Part shown: in pieces, positions 34,424 to 41,627 of the stretch
Numbering within the stretch: the first letter of the stretch is position 1
Layout: each line of letters opens with the position of its first letter
Assembly: GCA_028293125.1 (NCBI GenBank)
Contig: JAQGPJ010000026.1
Coordinates: 118,689 to 182,688 of the forward strand
Length of the DNA stretch: 64,000 bases
Source: Verrucomicrobiales bacterium
Lineage (GTDB): Bacteria > Verrucomicrobiota > Verrucomicrobiia > Verrucomicrobiales > V1-33
Reading direction: 5' to 3'
Position numbers and translations under genes: made by a program
The notes under the pieces: generated by a model
What the model was told of the DNA's origin: nothing
Seen by the model: the letters and a program-made list of their open reading frames with translations, nothing else
Database searches by the model: none

Positions 34424-35563
34424 CTACTCAAGGACTGCGTTCAGCGAGGCGGCGTTGCTGTTGATGGCGGCACGCACGGCCTCGGCGGGACGGGCCAGCG
34501 CTTCGTGAAGGGTTTCCGGCGTGCAGGCGGCCATGACGACATCGAAGCGCGTGCGCAGCGCAGGGACGGAATGGGCCTCCACCATACCGCCGATGACGGC
34601 GGAGGGCTTGCCAAAGCTCCGCGCCAGATCGGCCATGCAGACGGGTCCCTTGCCATGCAGAGTCTGACCGTCCAGACAGCCCTCACCGGTGATCACCAGA
34701 TCCGCCTCCCTTGCGGAAGCCTCCAGCCCCGTGACTTCGGCCACCACATCGAATCCCGGCCTTGTGAGGGCTTTGCAGAAAGTCATCAGCCCGAAGCCCA
34801 GTCCGCCAGCCGCTCCGGAACCTGGTTCGTTCCGCGGGTCCATCCCGAGCTCGTGCGCCACCAGATCCGCCAGATGGCTCAGCGCAGCCTCAAACAGTGG
34901 GATTTTGTCAATGGCCACCCCTTTCTGCGGGCCGTAAACCGTGGTCGCCCCTTCGCGTCCCAGCAGAGGGTTGGTGACATCGCAGGCGGCGACAATCTCC
35001 GGCAGCTTCAGCCCGGCGGGCGGAATGATGCGCACCACCTCCAGCAGATTGGCCGGCACAGGAACAATAGGTTCCCCGGCCTCATTGAGAAACTGGTATC
35101 CCAGCGCCCACGCCATGCCGCTGCCGCCGTCATTGGTGGCGCTGCCGCCGATGCCCACCACCAGCTTTTCCGCTCCCAGGGTCATGGCGTGCCGCATCAG
35201 TTCGCCGGTTCCGGCGGTGTTCATGCGCCACGGATTGCGCTGCGCCGGAGGCACCAGCTTCAGCCCGGAGGCCTCGCTCATCTCGATCACCGCCGTGCGC
35301 TGGTCCGCCAGCCAGGCAAAGCCCGCCATCTCCGTCTCCCCGCGCGGACCGATGACCGGCACCGTGCGCCACTCTCCGCCCAGGGCCTCGCAGATCACGC
35401 GGGCCGTGCCCTCGCCCCCGTCCGCCATGGGGCGCAGGATGCATTTGGCCTGCGGCCAGATGTCCAGCACGCCGGCCGCCACAGCGGAGCACGCCTCGGC
35501 GGCGGTCAGTGTGCCTTTGAATTTATCGCAGGCAATAAGGACAACAGGACCGGGGGAGGGCAT
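34424..35563 (-). CDS. Glycerate kinase (GarK/GlxK family)
   Basis: Phosphorylates D-glycerate to a phosphoglycerate, feeding lower glycolysis. The 379-residue protein shows IACDKFKGTLTAAEACSAVA at the N-terminus, PMADGGEGTARV, LVVGIGGSATNDGGSGMAWA, GSGAAGGLGFGL and ITGEGCLDGQTLHGKGP, all signatures of the family. ATG 35563 is preferred over an in-frame TTG at 35584. Neighbours on the same strand are sufT and an aldo/keto reductase, without obvious pathway linkage. Whether the product is 2- or 3-phosphoglycerate is not visible. Confidence 0.93.
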   Translation of the reverse strand: MPSPGPVVLIACDKFKGTLTAAEACSAVAAGVLDIWPQAKCILRPMADGGEGTARVICEALGGEWRTVPVIGPRGETEMAGFAWLADQRTAVIEMSEASGLKLVPPAQRNPWRMNTAGTGELMRHAMTLGAEKLVVGIGGSATNDGGSGMAWALGYQFLNEAGEPIVPVPANLLEVVRIIPPAGLKLPEIVAACDVTNPLLGREGATTVYGPQKGVAIDKIPLFEAALSHLADLVAHELGMDPRNEPGSGAAGGLGFGLMTFCKALTRPGFDVVAEVTGLEASAREADLVITGEGCLDGQTLHGKGPVCMADLARSFGKPSAVIGGMVEAHSVPALRTRFDVVMAACTPETLHEALARPAEAVRAAINSNAASLNAVLE

Positions 35564-35624
35564 GGGAGCAGTGGAAAAATGCAAGGTTGTTCTCTAACTT
35601 TGCGCGGAAATTTGTCAATGCGGA

Positions 35625-36425
35625 CTACAGGGCGTTCCGGCACGCTTGGACTGTCTCAATATTCGACCGCAAATGCGCCGGGCTGAGGGTCCCCGCGATC
35701 ACCACCGGACGCCCCGGCAGCGCCAGTGCGGACCGCAGGCAGTGCTCCGCTCCACGGGAACCGGCGCCCGACGGTAAATTCCCTGAGGAAAGCACCTTCT
35801 TGAGCAGCACTCCCCGCCCGGCGGCGGCGGCGGCTTCGATGACCGGCTGGTGTTCGTGAAACCATGGGTTCCAAGCCACCATGATCATATCACAGAGCGG
35901 CACCGCCGCCAGCCCTCCCTCCAGACTCATGGTGGAGATGCCGATGGCCCGGATTTTTCCCTCCTCCCGCAGGGTGTGCAGCGTTTCGAGCGCCGCCGTG
36001 TCCCGGATGGCCGGCAGGTCCTCCCGCGGGCAGTGCAGCAGCACGGCGTCCAGCCGGTCAGTGCTCAGGTGGCGCAGGCTTTCCTCCACACTGCGCCGGG
36101 TGTGGGCGGCGGAGAAATCCCAGGAGGATTTTCCGTTTTCGAAAATCTCTCCGGTCTTGGTGAAAAGGTGGAACCGGTCCCGCCGGGAACTGCCCAGCAG
36201 CTTTCCCAGCCGCTCCTCCGCGATGCCATAGGCCGGAGCGGCATCCAGGACATTCACTCCGTGCTCCAGCGCTGTGTCCAGCAGCTTCCGGCAGGTGCGG
36301 TCATCGGGCAGATCGAAAGTGCCATGTTTCAGTCCCTCCGTGCGGCCCCACTTTACTGTGCCGATGCCCAGCGGGGAGACATTCAGCCCGGTTTGGCCCA
36401 GAGGGTGGGAAATCAGAGTCGGCAT
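35625..36425 (-). CDS. Aldo/keto reductase family protein
   Basis: NADPH-dependent oxidoreductase of the TIM-barrel AKR type, 266 residues, somewhat short. It contains VSPLGIGTVKWGR, the catalytic Tyr region in NVLDAAPAYGIAEERLGKLL, FTKTGEIFENG with a lysine, LDAVLLHCPRED with the catalytic His, IRAIGISTMSLEGG and, near the end, the cofactor-binding GTLSPAHLRSNIE. ATG 36425 gives the usual N-terminus; longer in-frame extensions are proline-rich and unlike the family. Substrate unknown. It is codirectional with glycerate kinase (61 bases). Confidence 0.88.
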   Translation of the reverse strand: MPTLISHPLGQTGLNVSPLGIGTVKWGRTEGLKHGTFDLPDDRTCRKLLDTALEHGVNVLDAAPAYGIAEERLGKLLGSSRRDRFHLFTKTGEIFENGKSSWDFSAAHTRRSVEESLRHLSTDRLDAVLLHCPREDLPAIRDTAALETLHTLREEGKIRAIGISTMSLEGGLAAVPLCDMIMVAWNPWFHEHQPVIEAAAAAGRGVLLKKVLSSGNLPSGAGSRGAEHCLRSALALPGRPVVIAGTLSPAHLRSNIETVQACRNAL

Positions 36426-36559
36426 GGAAAAGGAAAAAGGAGGAATATCACGGAACAAATCAGGACACCGGAGGACGGCACCGGAGCGGAGCGGAGAGCC
36501 GGGCGGATCAGGGGATTTGCCAAAATCCGGCCGTGCGCCTTCCCTGCCGCACGGCTGGC

Positions 36560-37786
36560 TTATGGCAGGGCCGGATCCTCCCGCACGGCCGGCCGCCAAT
36601 CCGCGGTATCCCAGGGATAGGTGCCCATTTCCGCCAACGGCAGCGGAACGGACGCTGAGGGCGGGATGACCGCCGTCACCGAGGAGGAGGCATCAAAAGC
36701 CGCCGGAAGCCGGGCCGCCGTGAAATCGAGCGCCTTCTCCGCGAGGGCCGGTGCGTAAACCAGCTTGGCCGGCCACGCGAGCGCGGCGTTCCCCTGCTCC
36801 AGCAGCGCCGGACCGTCGGGCAACCGGCTGGCGGCATTGGGCTCGGCGCGGTCCACGGTCCAGCAGGCCCAGAGCATGGAGGAGAAATCGAAGGCGGGAA
36901 ACATCTCCGAAAGTTTCCGCCGGGCGTTGGTGACCGCCGCCTCATCGGTCATGGAGGCTCCCTCCTCGGCCACGCCGCCGCCCAGATACCAGACCGTTTC
37001 CTCCTCCAGCGGATGGCTGGTGATGGTGGCCACCGGTTTCGGACTGACCGTGACGCCGTGGCCGTAGAGCGGTGGGAGCCTGCCCCGCACCATGATCTGC
37101 TTCAAAGGCCGGCGCTGCGCGACGCCGCGGCCCAGCCCCAGCGCCTCCGCCGCCGCCTCATTGCCGGTGGCCGCCGTGAACAGAAACACATCCGCCGTCA
37201 GCCGCGCCCCCCCGCAGGCCAGCGCCGCCAGCCCGCCGTCCGGGCGCATTTCAAACTGAAGCGGTCCGCTATGGAAAATCCGGTCGCGCACGGGAGCCGC
37301 CAGCGCCCTGAGCACGCTTTTCACCTCCAGCACCGTTTCCCTCAGCTCATAAACCGCGCCCTTGTGCCCGCCGTCACGCAGGGCGGCCGGCCAGGTTTCC
37401 CGGTCCAGCTTCCGCACCTCCCCCTGCATGGCGCGGACGCCCACAGTCGCGCCCACCTGGGAAAGCCACGATCCGGCAGCCCACAGGTGCTGGCACGGGG
37501 ACAGAGTCCCGGCCTCCGCCAGGGACGGGCTGCGGTTTCCGGCCAGGCATTCGTGCCATAACGGAGGCAGCTCCCGCAGCCGGGCCGCAATGTCCCGGTT
37601 CGAGCCGTCCAGTCCATATTTCACCCCGCCGTGCAGAATTCCCTGGGCTCCGAGAGTCTGCCCCGCGCCGATGGCTTCGCGCTCCAGCAGAATGGCGTCG
37701 TAACCCGCCGCCAGCAGCCGCCGCAGTGTCCACAGACCGGCAATGCCGGCCCCCGCAATGATAACCTGACGATGAATGAAACCCAC
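36560..37786 (-). CDS. FAD-dependent oxidoreductase (DAO/glycine oxidase-like)
   Basis: Flavoprotein of 408 residues. The dinucleotide-binding fold is at the N-terminus (VIIAGAGIAGLWTLRRLLAA, then ILLEREAIGAGQTLGAQGIL), followed by a DAO-type middle with LHGGVKYGLDG and a C-terminal FAD region (VWYLGGGVAEEG). The frame has no ATG at the right place; a GTG at 37786 gives a normal N-terminus, whereas the frame continues upstream with unrelated sequence. Similar proteins oxidise amines, amino acids or glycerol-3-phosphate; the substrate cannot be named. It is divergent from the FGE gene, with 172 bases between them. Confidence 0.85.
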   Translation of the reverse strand: MGFIHRQVIIAGAGIAGLWTLRRLLAAGYDAILLEREAIGAGQTLGAQGILHGGVKYGLDGSNRDIAARLRELPPLWHECLAGNRSPSLAEAGTLSPCQHLWAAGSWLSQVGATVGVRAMQGEVRKLDRETWPAALRDGGHKGAVYELRETVLEVKSVLRALAAPVRDRIFHSGPLQFEMRPDGGLAALACGGARLTADVFLFTAATGNEAAAEALGLGRGVAQRRPLKQIMVRGRLPPLYGHGVTVSPKPVATITSHPLEEETVWYLGGGVAEEGASMTDEAAVTNARRKLSEMFPAFDFSSMLWACWTVDRAEPNAASRLPDGPALLEQGNAALAWPAKLVYAPALAEKALDFTAARLPAAFDASSSVTAVIPPSASVPLPLAEMGTYPWDTADWRPAVREDPALP

Positions 37787-37958
37787 TGTCCCAGCAGATA
37801 AAAGCCGCCCCTGTTGCTGGCAACCGGAATCCCGGTTTGCATTCCGCCGGCACCCCGTCTTTGAATGACCCAGGAAACTCCGCCATCGCACTGCCCGGAC
37901 GGCGCGGCCATTCCACCCCCAGCCCAACAGCCTCCTTTCACCGGACCCACCCCTTTCC

Positions 37959-39182
37959 ATGAGCCAGCGGAATACCCCTTCCCATCCCGCCACTGTTCCC
38001 GCCCCTCCGGCAGGCTCCCGATCACGGCGGCTCTGGATCATGGCCGGCGCTCTGCTTGTCTGCTGGGGTGTGGCTCTGACCCTGGTTATCATGCGGGGGA
38101 AAAACCGGAAGGCGGAGGCGGGGATCGCCCGGGAGCGGAGTTCATCCGGCTTCCTACCCACCGTCGCCAACCCGGGCCCCGCGCCCGGACCCGCACCGCA
38201 GGGCATGGCGTGGATTCCCGGCGGTGAATTCTCCATGGGCAGCGACTCCACAGCGGAATCCCTGTGCAGCATCTCCGGGGTCACCCGCGATGCGCAGCCA
38301 GTGCACCGGGTGTATGTGGACGGATTCTGGATGGACGCCACGGAGGTGACCAATGAGGAGTTTCAAAAATTCGTGACCGCCACCGGCTATAAAACCGTGG
38401 CCGAGGCCGCCCCCACCAAGGAGGAGTTTCCCACCGTGCTTCCGGAGCTGCTCACCGCCGGCTCAACGGTCTTCACCGCCACACCGCAGCGGGTGCCCCT
38501 GAACAACTTCGCGCAGTGGTGGCGGTTCGAGCCCGGAGCGGACTGGAGGCATCCCACCGGTCCGGACAGCAATCTTCAGGGCCGGGAGAAATATCCCGTG
38601 GTGCAGGTGGCTTACGAGGACGCGGCAGCCTACGCCAAATGGGCCGGCAAGCGGCTGCCCACGGAGGCCGAATGGGAATTCGCCGCGCGGGGCGGACTGA
38701 CCGGCAAACTCTATGCCTGGGGCGATGAACTCAAACCCGGCGGGAAATTCCAAGCCAATATTTACGAGGGCACCTTTCCCGTCCAGGATGGCGACACCGG
38801 CGAGGACGGATTCAAGGGGCTGGCCCCGGTGGCGCAGTACGCCCCCAACCCCTATGGCCTTTACGATGTGGCCGGCAATGTCTGGGAATGGTGCAGCGAC
38901 TGGTACCGCGAGGACACCTATGCGGCGCAAAAGGCCCAAGGCGGCGTGGCCCGCAATCCTCAGGGACCCGCCTCCTCCCTGGATCCGGAGGAGCCCGACC
39001 AGCCAAAACGGATCCACCGCGGAGGATCGTTTCTCTGCACGGATCAGTACTGCTCCCGCTACATGGTCGGCACCCGCGGCAAAGGCGAGGTGCGCACCGC
39101 CAGCAACCATCTGGGCTTCCGCTGTGTCAGGGAGGCTCCTCCGGACGCAGGCAGCACGCCGGCAAGCCGGACCGGAGGATGA
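37959..39182 (+). CDS. Membrane-anchored formylglycine-generating enzyme (SUMF1/FGE-sulfatase family)
   Basis: Enzyme that converts a sulfatase cysteine to formylglycine. The 407-residue product has one TM anchor near residues 25-45 (RRLWIMAGALLVCWGVALTL) and then an FGE domain: MAWIPGGEFSMGSDS, DATEVTNEEFQKFV, YEDAAAYAKWAGKRLPTEAE, NVWEWCSDWY and RGGSFLCTDQYCSRYMVGTR. C360 and C365 match the catalytic pair of human FGE (Cys336/Cys341) in spacing and context, and ASNHLGFRC follows as in true FGEs. Many relatives in the family lack these cysteines, so a genuine activity on exported sulfatases is likely. No sulfatase gene is in the window. Confidence 0.93.
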   Translation: MSQRNTPSHPATVPAPPAGSRSRRLWIMAGALLVCWGVALTLVIMRGKNRKAEAGIARERSSSGFLPTVANPGPAPGPAPQGMAWIPGGEFSMGSDSTAESLCSISGVTRDAQPVHRVYVDGFWMDATEVTNEEFQKFVTATGYKTVAEAAPTKEEFPTVLPELLTAGSTVFTATPQRVPLNNFAQWWRFEPGADWRHPTGPDSNLQGREKYPVVQVAYEDAAAYAKWAGKRLPTEAEWEFAARGGLTGKLYAWGDELKPGGKFQANIYEGTFPVQDGDTGEDGFKGLAPVAQYAPNPYGLYDVAGNVWEWCSDWYREDTYAAQKAQGGVARNPQGPASSLDPEEPDQPKRIHRGGSFLCTDQYCSRYMVGTRGKGEVRTASNHLGFRCVREAPPDAGSTPASRTGG

Positions 39183-39261
39183 GCCGCCACCCCTGCAATC
39201 CTTTGGGCCCGGCCCGGAAACTCCAACTGCCCATGGCGGAAAATGAGGCTTTCCCCGGCAT

Positions 39262-39290
39262 CCGCCAATTCAAAGGAATGAGTGGCGGAA
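39262..39290 (+). terminator. Possible terminator stem-loop after FGE gene
   Basis: TCCGCCA (39262-39268) pairs with TGGCGGA (39284-39290), with an inner ATTC/GAAT pairing and a small bulge. Only a weak AT-rich tail (ATGGAATAAAAT) follows, so termination is uncertain. Confidence 0.4.
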
Positions 39291-39319
39291 TGGAATAAAA
39301 TCGCTGAAGAAACGGTCAC

Positions 39320-40531
39320 ATGCTTCGTCGCGCCCCACAGAGATCCATGAGGTTGCCTCCCCCCATCGTCCGCATGAGCACCCGGCGGCGCTCCCGCCCC
39401 CGCGGGCTCATTTTCCGTGCCGGCGTGGCGGCGCTCAAAGGGTTCGCCTGGTCGGTCCCCGCATTCCTCGTGCTCTGGGCCTTCGGTGCGCTGTGGTATG
39501 ATTTCCCCTTCATTCCTGGCTGGATCGCCTGCGCCTGGATGGCGGGCCTGGTGTATTTGCTGTTCCGGCTGCGGAAGCTGGGATCCTGTCTGACGGCGGT
39601 GGGCCTCTCGGTGGCCGTGGTCTGGCTCTGGTGGCGCACGCTGTCTCCCTCCAATGACCGCTCATGGGAGCCGGACGTGGCGCTGACCGGCTGGGCGCAG
39701 CCCCAGCCGGATGGGGACACCGTGGTGCTCCACAATGTCCGGCACTGCCATTACCGCAGCGGGACCGACTACACCCCGGCGTGGGAAACCCGCACCGTGA
39801 AGCTCAGCAGCATCACCACCATCGACCTGGCCCTCTGTCACCGGGATACGTCCTCCGGAGCCCATCCCATCGTGAGTTTTCAATTCTCGGATGCGCCTCC
39901 GGTCTGCTTCTCCATCGAGCCCCGCTTGGAGAAGGGGGAGGAATACTCGGCTCCCGGCAGCTTTTTCCGGCGCTATGAGCTGGTGTATGTCATGGCCGAT
40001 GAAAACGACGCCATCCGTGTGCGGACCCAGTACCAGCAGGATGGGCAGGCTTATCTGTACCGGCTCAATATAACGCCGGAGCAGGCCAGAAGCCGTTTCC
40101 AGGAATACATCAGCACCCTCAATGAGCTTCATGGGCAGCCGCGCTGGCACAACGCGCTGACCACCCGCTGGCAGACCAGCCTCCGCACCCAGCGCAACGG
40201 GTCCTCCAACGCGCCCTGGGACTGGCGGCTGCTGGCCATTGGCAAAGCGGATGAACTCCTCTTTTCCCGCGGCCGGCTGGTCACGGACGGTCTGTCCTTC
40301 CAGGATCTGAAAGACAGGGCGCTCATCAGCGACGCTGCCCAAAAAGCCGGTGACTCCCCGGATTTCTCCCGCCTCATCCGCACTGGCCGGCCGGGCTTCA
40401 GCATTCTGCCCCCGCCGGCACCGGCGATGCCACCGCCTGCCAAGGCGGCTACCGCAGCGGAGCCTCCTGCCCCCGTTTCAGAACCGGAGCCTCCTGCCGA
40501 ACCGGCAGTATCCTCCCCCTCCCCCTCCTGA
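39320..40531 (+). CDS. Membrane protein with Lnb N-terminal (DUF4105) periplasmic domain, catalytic Cys motif missing
   Basis: The 403-residue product has a basic N-terminus, two or three TM segments (about residues 38-100) and a DUF4105 domain: NVRHCHYRSGTDYTPAWETR, HPIVSFQFSDAPPVCFSIEP, RLEKGEEYSAPGSFFRRYEL and AYLYRLNITPEQARSRFQEY. In this family, which includes enterococcal lipoprotein N-acyltransferase Lnb, the domain continues NALTDNCTTNI with a conserved Cys. Here it reads NALTTRWQTSLRT, so the Cys is lost. The C-terminus is a Pro/Ala/Glu-rich tail. A structural or altered function is likely. It converges with the hemoglobin gene. Confidence 0.82.
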   Translation: MLRRAPQRSMRLPPPIVRMSTRRRSRPRGLIFRAGVAALKGFAWSVPAFLVLWAFGALWYDFPFIPGWIACAWMAGLVYLLFRLRKLGSCLTAVGLSVAVVWLWWRTLSPSNDRSWEPDVALTGWAQPQPDGDTVVLHNVRHCHYRSGTDYTPAWETRTVKLSSITTIDLALCHRDTSSGAHPIVSFQFSDAPPVCFSIEPRLEKGEEYSAPGSFFRRYELVYVMADENDAIRVRTQYQQDGQAYLYRLNITPEQARSRFQEYISTLNELHGQPRWHNALTTRWQTSLRTQRNGSSNAPWDWRLLAIGKADELLFSRGRLVTDGLSFQDLKDRALISDAAQKAGDSPDFSRLIRTGRPGFSILPPPAPAMPPPAKAATAAEPPAPVSEPEPPAEPAVSSPSPS

Positions 40532-40548
40532 AAGGAGAAGTTCAGCTT

Positions 40549-40971
40549 TCACAAAGGAAAAGCAGGTGGCCGGAACATGGATGCCTCCCGCAGGCGGGAA
40601 TGAATCACGTGGGCCATGTCCACAGCCACCGCTTTGATATGCTCGGTGTTCGGGCCGGCAAAAAGACGGTCGGCCGCCGCTTTGAAAAGCTCCAGCCAGC
40701 GGTCGAACATGGGCCTGTCCATCCGTGTCTCCAAGGCCAGTTTGAGATGGACCGCCAGCGGACTTCCACGGTAGCCTCCGGTCCGGAAAAGCACGGTTTC
40801 CCAGAAGTCGCAGATTTTGGGCAGGTGCTCCCGCCAATCCACTTTGGCCACTTGGTCAAACACCGGTCCCAGCGCGGTGTCCTTTCTCACGGCGGTGTAA
40901 AAGGCACCCACCAGCGTCTCGATCTCCGTCCGGCCCAGAATGTCGCCTCTTTCAGTGGAGTGTTCAGTCAT
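40549..40971 (-). CDS. Group III truncated hemoglobin
   Basis: Small heme protein of 140 residues with the 2/2 globin pattern of group III: LVGAFYTAVRKDTALGPVFD, HLPKICDFWETVLFRTGGYR and SPLAVHLKLALETRMDRPMF with the proximal His, then WLELFKAAADRLFAGP. ATG 40971 (MTEHSTERGD) is the usual start position; an upstream in-frame start at 41037 lacks support. It probably handles O2, NO or peroxide chemistry in the cytoplasm. It is a single gene, and its stop lies 17 bases from the convergent DUF4105 gene. Confidence 0.92.
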   Translation of the reverse strand: MTEHSTERGDILGRTEIETLVGAFYTAVRKDTALGPVFDQVAKVDWREHLPKICDFWETVLFRTGGYRGSPLAVHLKLALETRMDRPMFDRWLELFKAAADRLFAGPNTEHIKAVAVDMAHVIHSRLREASMFRPPAFPL

Positions 40972-41126
40972 GCCCGACCATAACACGGCGGGCGCGGAGC
41001 TGCCGGAAACTCCGGGCACGGTTTTGATCTGCGTCAAAAGCCTTCACCGTTTCCAGGCGTGGAGCCGGTTGGCAAACGGTTCTTTCCGGCACAGCGGGAC
41101 TGAAGCGGCCACGCTTTCGACAATTC

Positions 41127-41594
41127 CTACAAAAGGCCGTTTTCATCCCATGCGGAAAGGCAGACCGGGCTGGCATAGCGCTCAACCGTTCCGGTATCCG
41201 GCTCCGGAGGATACGCCCCCGGCGGGAGGTTTTTCAAAACCAGCTCCCGCAGAATGGAACGGTGGCAGGATTCCTCATCCCGGCAGAAGCAGCCGAAGCT
41301 CACCGGGGCCGTCCGTGAGAAGGCGGCCAGCAGCCTGATCACCTGCCGGCATGGCGCGCTGCGCTCCATGGCGGCCCGGTAACCGCGCCGGAAGCCAGCG
41401 GCGGAAATCCGGCGCTCCGCATAATCGGCAGCCAGCGCATCCGGGGGAGCCAGCAGAGGCAGCCAGGAGTCGAACCATCCCTTTCGGGCGCGGTCCTCAC
41501 GCCGCACCCCCACGGGTGCATGGCGGGCCACACCGATTCTCACGCCTTCACCAGGCTGGCGGGGGGTGCCATAGCGGTAGAGATGGACAGGCAT
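41127..41594 (-). CDS. DUF488 family protein
   Basis: The 155-residue protein matches DUF488 (COG3189-like): VHLYRYGTPRQPGEGVRIGV at the start and the conserved Cys/His segment FGCFCRDEESCHRSIL near residue 105. Function of the family is not established; some members are annotated near DNA-repair genes. It follows the phospholipase C gene by 33 bases on the same strand and could be the last gene of that transcript, though its role in phospholipid use is not evident. Confidence 0.8.
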   Translation of the reverse strand: MPVHLYRYGTPRQPGEGVRIGVARHAPVGVRREDRARKGWFDSWLPLLAPPDALAADYAERRISAAGFRRGYRAAMERSAPCRQVIRLLAAFSRTAPVSFGCFCRDEESCHRSILRELVLKNLPPGAYPPEPDTGTVERYASPVCLSAWDENGLL

Positions 41595-41627
41595 GGCGGC
41601 GAAGGATTGGGCCTGCGGGCATTGAAT

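Noticed and set aside
36426..36599. N-terminal extension of the aldo/keto reductase frame
   Set aside because: The extra residues are Gly/Pro/Arg-rich and overlap the upstream flavoprotein 3' end; the ATG at 36425 gives the normal family start.
37787..38353. Upstream extension of the FAD oxidoreductase frame overlapping the FGE gene
   Set aside because: The extension is unrelated to flavoproteins and lies antisense to the FGE anchor region; a GTG start at 37786 gives a correct N-terminus.
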